A stretch of 64,000 bases of DNA from Monodelphis domestica (Eukaryota > Chordata > Mammalia > Didelphimorphia > Didelphidae), in contig NC_077227.1 of NCBI RefSeq assembly GCF_027887165.1, forward strand, positions 537,390,293 through 537,454,292, given 5' to 3'. The translations under genes were made by a program, and so were the position numbers. This document shows, piece after piece, positions 32,140 through 43,643 of this stretch. The notes beneath the pieces are model-generated. The model was not told where the DNA came from. It was given only the letters and a program-made list of their open reading frames with translations, and did no database searches. Within the stretch, counting starts at the first letter, position 1; each line of letters opens with the position of its first letter.

Positions 32140-32660
32140 GCAACAGAACCAAAGGTGTAATTTTCAATAACAGCAATTGAAACTGAAAATAATGATTAGT
32201 CCCCCCCACTGGCCTGCTGACTGCTTTGCTTCACGCCCAGTGCTCAGCATAATATACCAGTGCCTTTCCAAAGGGAAATTACCTTTTGTTTTGATTCTGG
32301 CTGAGAATTTCTTTAATAGCATTGTAGGAATCCCTGGCAAGAGAGAAAGGCAGAACAGGCATTTAGAAGGAAAGCATCCCTCCCAGCACACTGCTGGTGA
32401 TGAAAGGAGACCTTAACCATGGCATCTTGTCTGGAGCTCAGTTCCATTACAGCATCAGTGACTGCTTGTTCCAGTTCAATCAAAGAGAAAGAAATGAAAG
32501 GCTTGTTTTCTTGGTAAATATCTGCAAATCGATACCTGTTTGCCCATTTCTGTGTTGTTTGGGGTAGTTGCGGGGTTTTTTTAATTTCTTTAAATCATCT
32601 CCCCTTTTGCAATTCACTGAAGGGCCAAAGCCCTTGAATTAAAGAGATGAGCTGAACACA
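32140..32660. promoter_or_regulatory. Candidate conserved non-coding element
   Basis: About 520 bp free of recognisable repeats, containing 'gaaaataatgattag', 'tgatgaaaggagaccttaac', 'tcaatcaaagagaaagaaat' and 'atatctgcaaatcgatacct'. Short frames exist on both strands but none is splice-bounded. Regulatory status is inferred. Confidence 0.3.
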
Positions 32661-33484
32661 TCTTACATCCTTTCCTACGCATCACATCTAAAAGTGGAGC
32701 TAGATGGATTGGGAAGGAGAGTGGCTCTTTTATCTGTTCTAAGGGGTCTTTTGAAGTGACTTACTCAGGGTCACTCATCTAACATCAATATACCAACACA
32801 AACAGAGCCTTTCCAGTTAGCATTGGGCAGTGGAAAGCACAGCACTAGGAATCAGAAGCACCAATGAAGCCCCAACTCTACCACTTACTGGTTGGTAAAC
32901 CATGCAGTTTGTGGTGAAGGAATGCTAAAGCTGTTGCCCAACAGTGAGGGATCCTGAAGACTTCCCCTTTTCCCTACCCCTCGGTGGACCACTGTACCTC
33001 CTTGTCAGGACCATGATTGTCCTTCACAGCCATTTGTGTTCACTTGTTGGAAACTTCCTGATTTGTTGAAGTCAGAACCAGGGACCAGAAACTTAATGGC
33101 CCTTATTGGGTGTTCTCATTTCTAAAGCCTTCACACACCTCAATTCCTGCCCTCCCCTTAGAGAACTTTGCTATATACACATGCTGATGTTCTGCTAAAT
33201 ATTTTAACTTTCCAGTTCTCCAATCAATTCAGCTCCCACAGTCTACTCCTCCCCTACACCTAAACTGCTCATACCTTTGATGATACTATCACCCACAAGT
33301 GTTCTACTTGCATATTTAAGCTCCAAAACACCTTTATTAATCACAATGTTCAGTTGTTTCATTTTTCCTTCCGCTCAATTTCTTTTAAGTCTATTCTCCA
33401 TTCTCATCATAACCTCAAATCCTACAATCCCTTAGATAGTCATCCCCACTTTTGTCTATACTCTTAAGAAATGACATTTAATAT
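32661..33484. other. Intergenic DNA with a MIR fragment
   Basis: 32815-32905 ('ggcagtggaaagcacagcac ... ctaccacttactgg') is part of a MIR. The rest is unassigned; 33150-33480 may be the worn start of the L2 below. Confidence 0.45.
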
Positions 33485-33690
33485 AAAACTTCAAAGTTTA
33501 TAAAGTGCTGATTTCCCTCACAACAACCCTGTGGAGTAGGTGCTATTATTATCCCCATTTTACAAATGAGGAAAGTGAGAGAGGTTAAATGGCTTGTCCA
33601 AGGTAACATAGCTACTAAATGTTTGTTGGCGGATTTGAACTCAAATCTTCCTGATCCCAGGTTCCCTATCACTGCTGCAGGCTTGAGTCT
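33485..33690 (-). repeat. MIR-type SINE
   Basis: 'agtttataaagtgctgattt', 'tattatccccattttacaaa', 'gaggttaaatggcttgtcca' and 'ggatttgaactcaaatcttc'; near complete. Confidence 0.82.
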
Positions 33691-33699
33691 TGTTCTGAA

Positions 33700-34977
33700 A
33701 TGGATCGTCATGTATCTTTTTACTTCTCTTTATTTCTCTATCTTACTCACCACAACCATTATTACAGATAATTTCTTCATGATTCCTACAACACCTTTAA
33801 CTGCTACCCTCTTATCTAAGGATCCGGAAAAGAGGATCCTTATTCTCTCCTTCTTATTTCAAAACTCTCCTGACATTATTTCTCTCTACTCCAGGCCCAG
33901 ATGAAAAAGTAGTTCTTCTCTCTACTAAAACCAATTTTTTTATGTATACTTTTGATCTCATCACCTCCTGTTTCCTCCAACAGATTCTCCCTCTCTTGAT
34001 CATCTGTAATCTCTTTACTAGTTCCTTCCTTGGTGTCTACAAATGCCAAAATTTCTCTCATCCCATCATTAGATTTTAGCAAACCTTCTTGTTACCATCT
34101 TATATCTCTCCTTACCTTCTCAGTTAAACTCTTTTCTAAAAAATAAAACAAAAACAAAAACAAAAACCTATACTCAATTCTTGGCACTTGCCAAGCCCTA
34201 CCAATGATCAAATTAAAAAAATTTAAATTATCAAAAATTAATGGTCTTTTCTTAGTACTAATATTTCTTGACTTCTGCAACTTTTGACACTTAAAAATAG
34301 TTCTTCCTGGTTAATCTCTCCTACCACATCTCCTATCCCTCCTGCCTAACCATTCCTTCTCTGTCTTTTGGATCCACACTAATGTTAGTCCCAAGGCTCT
34401 ATCCAGAACCCTCTTCTCTTTCCCTTTCATACTACCTTACTCATTTTCATAAGCTCTCAGGAGTTCAATTATCACCTCTCTGCATATGATTCTCAGATCT
34501 ATAAACACAGCCTTGATGTCTCTCCAAGCTTCAGTTCCATCTCACCAACTGCCTACTGATCATTTCAAAATGGCTATACTGCAGACATCTAATATAACTC
34601 AAATTGATCTTTCTGCCTCAAAACTTTCCATTCTTCCAAATTTCCCCATTACTACTGAGGACACTGAGCAGGGAGCAAGACTTGGACTAACAGTCTGAGC
34701 CATCACCCTTAGTGATAAGGGTCCTGGGGGGAATCCTGGCATCATTTGAAACCCTCAAATGATGGGTGGGAGTCTGGAGCTGCCCCTCTCCTAATAAGCT
34801 CCTATGAGAGACTAAAATGCTGAGGTACCAATAGCACAGGGTTACTTTCCACCTGAAGCTGGCCAAGTGTTGACAGTACATAATAAGAAGGCTCCTTACA
34901 ACTTAGGGGAGATAAGTACTCTCTGTTCTCCTATATGGACCATCAACTTATCCCCTCTCCTTGTTACTATTAATATT

Positions 34978-35031
<54 letters not shown>

Positions 35032-35940
35032 CCCAATATGCTTCTGGACTGAACTACTCAGTCATTCCTACCTCTATGATTTCTCCTATAAGGCTAAAAA
35101 GCAAAACAAAATCCATTGTGGTGGTCAGCCTTTCCAGATGTCTCTCCTTCCTTGAGGAATTCAAACCTACTGGTAAGTTTAGCCAACCCAGACACCATCT
35201 TTCCAGTCATCCATATTCACAAACTCAATGGCATCCTTGACTTGACTTTCACTCACGCCACTTAGTCAATCAGTTGCCAAATCTTATAGCTTCTTTCTCT
35301 ATGGTATCTTTTGCATAAATACCCTTCTCTCTACTCATCTACTACCCTAGTTCAGGTCCTCATCACCTTTCAGACCATTGTGATATCCCAATTGTGTCTG
35401 TGCCCCAAATTTTTCCCCAATTCTATCTATCCTCCATATAGTAACCAAAGCAATTTTCCTAAAGTCTATGCCAAATCATATCATCCCACCCCTCCTCTCC
35501 ATCTTAAACTCTATTATATTTTATAAAGTCCTCTGTTTAGCACTTAAATCTGGCCTCTTCCTATCATTCCAATGTTCTTGTGCATTATTTCCATTTAAGT
35601 ACTAAAGGATATAACTACACGAATTCATTTGTACACAAACTCTCCATCTCCTTACCTTTGTACTGGCTGCACCCATACCTGGAAAGCTCTTGCTCTTTGC
35701 CTCTACCTCTTAGAACCCCTGGCTTCCTTCAAGATTCAGCTTAATAAGCACCATCTACCATAGGAAGTCTTTCCTGGTTCCCCCTACCCTGCCCCACCTC
35801 AGCTGGCAGTACTTTTGCCATTTCATGTACCTTGAATCCAATTTGCATACATATTAAATACATACATGTCGTCTCTCCCCCATCCTCATTAAAGTATAAG
35901 ATCTTGAAGACAGAGACTCTTCACTTTTGTCTTTGTATCC
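33700..35940 (+). repeat. Long L2 LINE (ORF2 part plus 3' UTR), interrupted
   Basis: The order of L2 landmarks is retained: 'ttgacttctgcaacttttgacac' (the AFDT region of reverse transcriptase), 'cccaaggctctatccagaac', 'tatgattctcagatctataaac', 'ccctagttcaggtcctcatc', 'ggaaagctcttgctctttgc' and 'gaagacagagactcttcac'. About 300 bp at 34660-34980 plus a (TG)n run interrupt it. Frame fully decayed; ancient. Confidence 0.75.
34981..35029. repeat. (TG)n microsatellite
   Basis: About 24 perfect TG units; Z-DNA-prone and probably polymorphic. Confidence 0.97.
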
Positions 35941-36264
35941 CCAACAATGGCTGCTTCCTGAGGAAACTGGGACTGCAAATTACTCCCACGAGTTTGTTTC
36001 CTCATTTGTAAAATTGGAATTAAAATTCCTGCCCTACCTAAGAATAAAAATTACTACAAACTCCTGTGAGGATCAAAATAGAATCACACTCCTTCTGAGC
36101 AACTTACACTTTTTTCTTGACTTAATGATCAATGATCTCTCACACCACTATACTTTAATTCAAAAATTAGAATAATATCAATTCCAGTCCCAAGAGTTTT
36201 TATCTCAAAAGACAAGCCTGTCCAACCACAGCTTAGAGCTGAAATTTTTCCAGGATTCACACTT
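35941..36264. other. MIR fragment and target sequence of the L1
   Basis: 35960-36075 ('gtttcctcatttgtaaaatt ... ctcctgtgaggatca') is a plus-oriented MIR part. The L1 target duplication begins at 36265. Confidence 0.55.
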
Positions 36265-36275
36265 AGAAGAGATTT

Positions 36276-37652
36276 TGACAATAGCAGGACTTCCGGTCAA
36301 GATGGCGGTGTAGAAGCAGTGAAAGTTCAGACCTCAGAAACCCTTCCCTACCGATCGCAAACAGAGTGCTCCTAGGCCACCAAAATTCAAGCTGAACAAC
36401 AGGATAGACCTGGGGAAACCTCCTCCTGGACCTGGATCAAAAGGTACCACACCCCAAAAGCCAGAACCCTAGATCACTCAGATCTAAGGGGTAGACAGAA
36501 AGAAGGTCCCAGGACCCATCCCCCCCAACCCAGAGTGCTGAGCCCAAGGCAGCAGCGGGAACCTCAGGGCTCTGAGGACTCACCTTGAAAGCAACCCAAG
36601 CCAGTCTCTGGAGCGCCCAACACAGACGGCAGGGAAGCATAGAGAGAAGGGGGAAGCCTGTGGCCCCCTGGCTGGGCTCTTCCATCTGGGTCTCGGGGGA
36701 GGTCCCAGCTTTGGGGCACCAGCTGAGCCCAATCCCATCGGGAGCCCTCAGAGCTACTGAAAGGACAGAGGGCTCAGGGCTGGCAAAGGGTGGCTCCGAA
36801 GAGCCTACCTTGAAAGTAACCCAGGCCAGTTTCTGGGCACTCAACACAGACTGTGGAAGAGGAGGTTGCTGCTTTTCTTTTTCTTCCTTTTTTTGGCTCC
36901 CGGATCTTTTGGCCCACACCACCTGAACCTAATCCCATCAGGAGCCATCAGAGTCCAGGCAAGCCACTACCCCTCCCCCCTTAGAGAGCAGGGTCTTCTG
37001 AAAGAACCAGCTGAACCTAATCCCATCAGGAGCCCTCAGAGCTACTGAAAAGACAGAAAACTCAGGGCTGGCAAAGGGGTTGCTCCAAAGAGCTTTCCTT
37101 GAAAGTAACCCGGGCCAGTTTCTGGGCACTCAACACAGACTGTGGAAGAGGAGGTGGCTGCTTTTTTTTTTCTTCCTTTTTTTGGCTCCCGGATCTTTTG
37201 GCCCACACCACCTGAACCTAATCTCATCAGGTGCCCTCAGAGTCCAGGCAAGCCACAACCCCTCCCCCCTTAGAGAGCTGGGTCTTCTGAAAAAAACAGA
37301 AACCTAGAGGCGAAGTCAAGATGGCAGCCTAGAAGGAGCATAGACCTGGCAGCCTGGCCAGAGCTTTAGAGATCCTCCATATCTGCTCCAGCCATCCAGG
37401 AAGTTTAAAACTCAGAATAAACCCAGCCCAACTAAGCTGAACTCAATCCCATCAAAAGTCTCCAGAACACAGGGAAGCCCAGGCTCCCCACCCATCCTCA
37501 TTGACTGCTGGACTTTAAGCCAATCAAAAGCCTCCAGAGGACAGGAAAGCTCAAACCCCCAACAACCCTCCCTCAGAGATTACACCAAGAGATCCTCCGT
37601 TAAAGCTCCAAGAGGGGAGACTGATAGAAGTCCCTAAAAAACAAAAAAAAAA
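36276..37652 (+). repeat. L1 5' UTR with tandem units and two YY1-like sites
   Basis: A block beginning 'ccttgaaagtaacccaggcc' recurs at about 36585, 36810 and 37099 (spacings near 225 and 289 bp); each is followed by a cagact-rich segment. 'caagatggcggtg' at 36298 and 'caagatggcagcc' at 37317 resemble the YY1 sites near the start of human L1, which suggests an older 5' end captured inside the present one. Confidence 0.75.
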
Positions 37653-38756
37653 ATGAGAGGAACAAGAGCACAGACAAATATAGGGAGGAAAGAAGGGGTG
37701 AATTTGAACAAACAACAGAAACAGAAGAAAGAAACTACAATAGACAGCTACTACTCACCAAATGGAACAGAGGGGGAGAGATCAGCAAACGATAAACCAG
37801 AAATCCCAGCGAATTGGATACAGGCTGTGGAAGAACTCAAAACACAACTAAGAGAGGCTGAAGACAATTGGGAAAAGAACTTAAAAATTAAGATAAGTCA
37901 TCTGGAAACAGAGGCACTTGAACTAAAACAAGAAAATAGTGTCCTGAAAGCCAAAATCATCCAGCTGGAAAATGAGGCAAAGGAGATGAAAGACGAGATA
38001 AAGAGGATGAAAGACAATCTTCAAAGAAACTCAGACCAGAAGGAAAAAGACGACCAAAAAGCCAAAGATGAAATCCAATCTTTAAGAACCAGAGTAAAAC
38101 AACTAGAATCAAGTGACCTCACAAGGCAGCAGGACACTATAAAACAAAACAAAAAGAATGAAAAAATTGAGGAAAATGTGAAGCATCTCATTCACAAAAC
38201 AGACGATTTAGAAAATCGTTCAAGAAGAGACAATTTAAGAATAATTGGACTACCAGAAGACCACGACAAAAGAAAAAGCCTGGACATAATACTAGAGGAA
38301 ATTATCCAGGAAAACTGTCCCGAAATCCTAGAACAAAAGGGGAAAGTGGAGATTGAAAGAATCCACAGATCACCCCCTGTTTTTAATCCCCAACTGACAA
38401 CACCAAGAAATGTTATAGCTAAATTCAAAAACAGTCAGATAAAAGAACAGGTATTACAAGCTGCCAAGAAGAAACCATTCAGATACCATGGAAATATGGT
38501 GAGGATAACACAGGATCTGTCTGCATCCACACTGAAGGACCGAAAGGCATGGAATATGATATTCTGGAAAGCAAGGGAATTAGGCCTACAGCCAAGAATA
38601 AAATACCCATCAAAACTGACTATATTCTTACAGGGGAAAGTATGGTCATTTAACACAACAGAGGAATTCCAAGCATTCATAAATAAAAGACCAGACCTGA
38701 ACAGAAAATTCGAAGTCCAACCACAGAACTCAAGAGAATCATCAAAAGTTAATTAA
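37653..38756 (+). CDS. L1 ORF1 protein (RNA-binding chaperone)
   Basis: 367 codons, intact. ORF1p forms trimers that coat L1 RNA in cytoplasmic ribonucleoprotein particles and acts as a nucleic-acid chaperone. Seen: a basic, Gln/Lys-rich N-terminus (1-50), a long coiled coil with heptad Leu/Ile spacing (about 55-185), the RRM-like segment with NLRIIGLPE at 195-203 and IERIHRSPP at 235-243, and the C-terminal domain with RNVIAKFKN at 252-260 and a LQPRIKYPSKLTIF segment at 312-325. Start: ATG at 37653 after an A-rich run, the first ATG in this frame. Length is in the range usual for mammalian ORF1p (about 340-370). Confidence 0.93.
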   Translation: MRGTRAQTNIGRKEGVNLNKQQKQKKETTIDSYYSPNGTEGERSANDKPEIPANWIQAVEELKTQLREAEDNWEKNLKIKISHLETEALELKQENSVLKAKIIQLENEAKEMKDEIKRMKDNLQRNSDQKEKDDQKAKDEIQSLRTRVKQLESSDLTRQQDTIKQNKKNEKIEENVKHLIHKTDDLENRSRRDNLRIIGLPEDHDKRKSLDIILEEIIQENCPEILEQKGKVEIERIHRSPPVFNPQLTTPRNVIAKFKNSQIKEQVLQAAKKKPFRYHGNMVRITQDLSASTLKDRKAWNMIFWKARELGLQPRIKYPSKLTIFLQGKVWSFNTTEEFQAFINKRPDLNRKFEVQPQNSRESSKVN

Positions 38757-39475
38757 AAAAGAAGGGAAAAACAACAACAACAACAAAGGTTTTTTTAAGA
38801 GACTCAATAAGTTAAAATGATATGTATCCCTATAAGAAAAGAGGTCATTGGCAACTCTTAAAAACTGTTGCTATCACCTAAGCAGCTAGAAGAACTACAC
38901 TCAGAGGGAACAGTGACAAACTGTATAGGATGAAAGGACAAGACATAAATAGGTATATAGATATATGCATGCATAAATACATATACATGTGTATGTATAT
39001 ATATATATATACATGACTAAAGCTAAAAAAGAAAAGAGGTTATGACTAAAAGAAATGGGAAAAGAAACAAATGGGGGTAAATTTATATGTCACAAAGAAG
39101 CTCATGGCGGGAGGGGGGAGAACATCGATACACTGGAAGGGTAAAGAGGTTGGAGATAGGAAATATTCAACTCTTACGTACTTTGAAACTGACCCAAAAA
39201 GGGAAGAACAATCCAATCCATTGGGGAAGAGAATAGATTTGCGCCCTATAGGGGAGTAGAAGGGTAAAAAACAGACTGGTGGGGAGGGAAGCAGTACAAG
39301 GGAGGGAGAAGGTGGGGGGGTGGAATTTTTAAAAAAGACTACAGGGGAAAATAAGGGAGGGAATAAGAAGGGAGGGGGTAAAAAGGGAAATACAAGGGGG
39401 ACTGATTTAAAGTAAATCACTGGACTAAAAGGTAGAGCTGAAGAAGAAAGGTTAGAATTAGGGAAGGATATCAAA

Positions 39476-42400
39476 ATGCCAGGGAGTCCACAAGTGACAG
39501 TCATAACATTGAACGTGAATGGGATGAACTCACCCATAAAACATAGACGAATAGAAGAATGGATTAGAATCCAAAACCCTACCATATGTTGTCTCCAAGA
39601 GACACACATGAGGCGGGTAGACACCCACAAGGTCAGAATTAAAGGATGGAGTAAGACCTTCTGGGCCTCAACTGACAGAAAGAAGGCAGGAGTGGCAATC
39701 ATGATATCTGATAAAGCCAAAGCAAAAATAGACCTGATCAAAAGGGATAGGGAAGGTAATTATATTTTGTTAAAAGGGACTTTAGATAATGAGGAAATAT
39801 CACTAATCAACATATATGCACCAAATAATATAGCACCCAAATTTCTAATGGAGAAACTAGGAGAATTGAAGGAAGAAATAGACAGTAAAACCATATTAGT
39901 GGGAGACTTTAACCAACCATTATCAAATTTAGATAAATCAAATCAAAAAATAATAAGAAAGAGGTAAAAGAAGTGAACGAAATCTTAGAAAAAATAGAAT
40001 TAATAGACATATGGAGAAAAATAAATAGGGATAAAAAGGAATACACCTTCTTCTCAGCACCACATGGCACATTCACAAAGATTGACCATACATTAGGTCA
40101 CAGAAACATGGCACACAAATGCAGAAAAGCAGAAATAATAAATGCAGCCTTTTCAGACCACAAGGCAATAAAAATAACGATCAGTAATGGTACATGGAAA
40201 ACCAAATCAAAAACTAATTGGAAACTAAACAATATGATACTCCAAAACTGTTTAGTTAGAGAAGAAATCATAGAAACAATTAATAATTTCATCGAGGAAA
40301 ATGACAATGGTGAGACATCCTTTCAAACCTTTTGGGATGCAGCCAAAGAGGTAATCAGAGGTAAACTCATATCCCTGAGTGCATATATTAACAAACTAGG
40401 GAGAGCAGAGATCAATCAATTGGAAATGCAAATAAAAAAACTCGAAAGTGACCAAATTAAAAACCCCCAGCAGAAAACCAAACTAGAAATCCTAAAAATT
40501 AAGGGAGAAATTAATAAAATTGAAAGTGATAGAACTATTGATTTAATAAATAAGACAAGAAGCTGGTACTTTGAAAAAACAAACAAAATAGACAAAGTAC
40601 TGGTCAATCTAATTAAAAAAAGGAAGGAAGAAAAGCAAATTAACAGCATCAAAGATGAAAAAGGGGACATCACCTCTGAGGAAGAGGAAATTAAGGCAAT
40701 CATTAAAAATTACTTTTCCCAATTATATGGCAATAAATATACCAATTTAAGTGATATGGATGAATATATACAAAAATACAAACTGCCTAGACTAACAGAA
40801 GAGGAAATAGAATTCTTAAATAATCCCATATCAGAAAATGAAATCCAACAGGCCATCAAAGAACTCCCTAAGAAAAAATCCCCAGGGCCTGATGGATTCA
40901 CCAGTGAATTCTATCAAACATTCAGAGAACAGTTAATCCCAATACTATACAAACTATTTGACATAATAAGCAAAGAGGGAGTTCTACCAAACTCCTTTTA
41001 CGACACAAACATGGTACTGATTCCAAAACCAGGCAGGTCAAAAACAGAGAAAGAAAACTATAGACCAATCTCCCTAATGAATATAGATGCAAAAATCTTA
41101 AATAGGATACTAGCAAAAAGACTTCAGCAAGTGATCAGAAGGGTCATCCACCATGATCAAGTAGGATTTATACCAGGGATGCAGGGCTGGTTCAATATTA
41201 GGAAAACCATCCACATAATTGACCACATCAACAAGCAAACCAACAAGAACCACATGATTATCTCAATAGATGCAGAAAAAGCCTTTGATAAAATACAACA
41301 CCCATTCCTATTAAAAACACTAGAAAGCATAGGAATAGAAGGGTCATTCCTAAAAATAATAAACAGCATATATCTAAAACCATCAGCTAATATCATTTGC
41401 AATGGGGATAAACTAGATGCATTCCCAATAAGATCAGGAGTGAAACAAGGATGCCCATTATCACCTCTATTATTTGACATCGTACTAGAAACACTAGCAG
41501 TAGCAATTAGAGAAGAAAAAGGAATTGAAGGCATCAAAATAGGCAAGGAGGAGACCAAGTTATCACTCTTTGCAGATGACATGATGGTCTACTTAAAGAA
41601 TCCTAGAGATTCAACCAAAAAGCTAATTGAAATAATCAACAACTTTAGCAAAGTTGCAGGATACAAAATAAACCCACATAAGTCATCAGCTTTTCTATAT
41701 ATCTCCAACACAGCTCAGCAGCAAAAACTAGAAAGAGAAATCCCATTCAAAATCACCTTAGACAAAATAAAATACCTAGGAATCTACCTCCCGAGACAAA
41801 CACAGGAACTATATGAACACAACTACAAAACACTCGCCACACAACTAAAACTAGACTTGAGCAATTGGAAAAACATTAACTGCTCATGGGTAGGACGAGC
41901 CAATATAATAAAAATGACCATCCTACCCAAACTTATTTATCTATTTAGTGCCATACCCATGGAACTCCCAAAAAATTTCTTTACTGATTTGGAAAAAACC
42001 ATAACAAAGTTCATTTGGAATAACAAAAGATCAAGGATATCCAGGGAAATAATGGAAAAAAAAAACACTAATGAGGGGGGCCTAGCAGTCCCAGACCTCA
42101 AACTATATTACAAAGCAGCACTCATCAAAACAATTTGGTACTGGCTAAGAGACAGAAAGGAGGATCAGTGGAATAGACTGGGGGCAAGTGACCTCAGCCA
42201 GATAGTATACGATAAACCCAAAGATCCCAGGTCTTGGGACAAAAATCCACTATTCGATAAGAACTGCTGGGAAAATTGGAAGACAGTGTGGGAGAGATTA
42301 GGAATTGATCAACACCTGACACCCTACACCAAGATAAATTCAAAATGGGTGAAAGACTTAAACATAAAGAAGGAAACCATAAGTAAATTGGGTAAACACA

Positions 42401-43282
42401 GAATAGTATACATGTCAGACCTTTGGGAAGGGAAAGACTAAAACCAAGCAAGACATAGAAAGAATCACAAAATGTAAAATAAATAATTTCGACTACATCA
42501 AATTAAAAGGCTTTTGTACAAACAAAACCAATGTAACTAAAATCAGAAGGAAAACAACAAATTGGGAAAAAATCTTCATAAAAACCTCTGACAAAGGTTT
42601 AATTACTCAAATTTATAAAGAGCTAAATCAATTGTACAAAAAATCAAGCCATTCCCCAATTGATAAATGGGCAAGGGACATGGATAGGCAGTTTTCAGAT
42701 AAAGAAATCAAAACCATTAATAAGCACATGAAGAAGTGCTCCACATCTCTTATAATCAGAGAGATGCAAATCAAAACAACTCTGAGGTATCACCTCACAC
42801 CTAGCAGATTGGCTAACATGACAGTTATGGAAAGTAATAAATGCTGGAGGGGATGTGGCAAAGTGGGGACATTAATTCATTGCTGGTGGAGTTGTGAACT
42901 GATCCAGCCATTCTGGAGGGCAATTTGGAACTATGCCCAAAGGGCGACAAAAGAATGTCTGCCCTTTGATCCAGCCATAGCACTGCTGGGTCTGTACCCC
43001 AAAGAGATAATGGACAAAAAGATTTGTACAAGAATATTCATAGCTGCGCTTTTTGTGGTGGCCAAAAATTGGAAAACGAGGGGATGCCCATCAATTGGGG
43101 AATGGCTGAACAAATTGTGGTATATGTTGGTGATGGAATATTATTGTGCTAAAAGGAATAATAAAGTGGAGGAGTTCCATGGAGACTGGAACGACCTCCA
43201 GGAAGTGAGGCAGAGTGAGAGGAGCAGAACCAGGAGAACATTGTACACAGAGACAAACACACTGTGGTATAATCGAAAGTAA
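39476..43282 (+). pseudogene. L1 ORF2 (endonuclease/reverse transcriptase), two frameshifts
   Basis: ORF2p nicks the target and reverse-transcribes L1 RNA from the nick. Segment 1 (39476-39967) has the AP-endonuclease motifs TLNVNG, QETH, NIYAPN and GDFN. Segment 2 (from about 39955 to 42441) supplies SDHKAIKI and the reverse transcriptase with [24 protein letters not shown] and [10 protein letters not shown] (catalytic FADD). Segment 3 (about 42440-43282) has the Cys/His motif CX3CX7HX4C (near 42843-42898). Frames change near 39951-39954 (apparent loss of one A) and near 42436-42440. I see no other stop in the expected frame between segments. The whole would be about 1,268 codons, close to the usual 1,275. 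Confidence 0.93.
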
Positions 43283-43632
43283 TGGACTTCTCCATTAGTG
43301 GCAGTGTAATGCCCCTGCACAATCTGCAGGGATCAAGGAGAAAAAAACACTATCCAAAAGCAGAGGACAAACTGAGGGAGTAGAAACACCGAGGAAAAGC
43401 AACTGCCTGACTACAATGGCTGAGGGGACATGACAGAGGAAAGACTCTGAGCGAACACTCTGATGCAAATCCTAACAACATGGCAATGGGTTCGAGTCAA
43501 GAACACATATGATACCAGTGGAATCACGCGTCGGCCATGGGCGGTGGGAGGGAGGAAAAGAAAATGATCTTTGTCTTTAATGAAAAATGCATGGAAATGA
43601 TCAAATAAAATACTATAAAATTAAAAAAAAAA
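43283..43632 (+). other. L1 3' UTR and poly(A) tail
   Basis: About 350 bp from the ORF2 stop to the A-run; 'gatcaaataaaatactataa' supplies the AATAAA signal just before the tail. The 3' half recurs in the copy at 51253-52074. Confidence 0.88.
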
Positions 43633-43643
43633 AGAAGAGATTT

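Larger units (their letters stand above)
36276..43632 (+). mobile_element. Full-length L1 LINE retrotransposon
   Basis: About 7.36 kb flanked by the exact 11-bp duplication agaagagattt at 36265-36275 and 43633-43643, with a TT/AGAA-type cleavage site and an A-rich 3' tail, so it arrived by target-primed reverse transcription. Order: 5' UTR with tandem units (36276-37652), ORF1 (37653-38756), a 719-bp spacer, ORF2 (39476-43282), 3' UTR and poly(A). ORF1 is open; ORF2 has two frameshifts and no other stop that I can see. The small amount of decay implies a geologically young insertion. As it stands it cannot make full ORF2 protein. Confidence 0.95.

Noticed and set aside
34867-35240. (Cys-Val)n frames
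   Set aside because: Translation of the (TG)n microsatellite.
39046-39741. 231-codon minus-strand frame antisense to the L1
   Set aside because: It spans the G/A-rich inter-ORF spacer and the start of ORF2; an antisense shadow of constrained coding sequence and purine-rich DNA.
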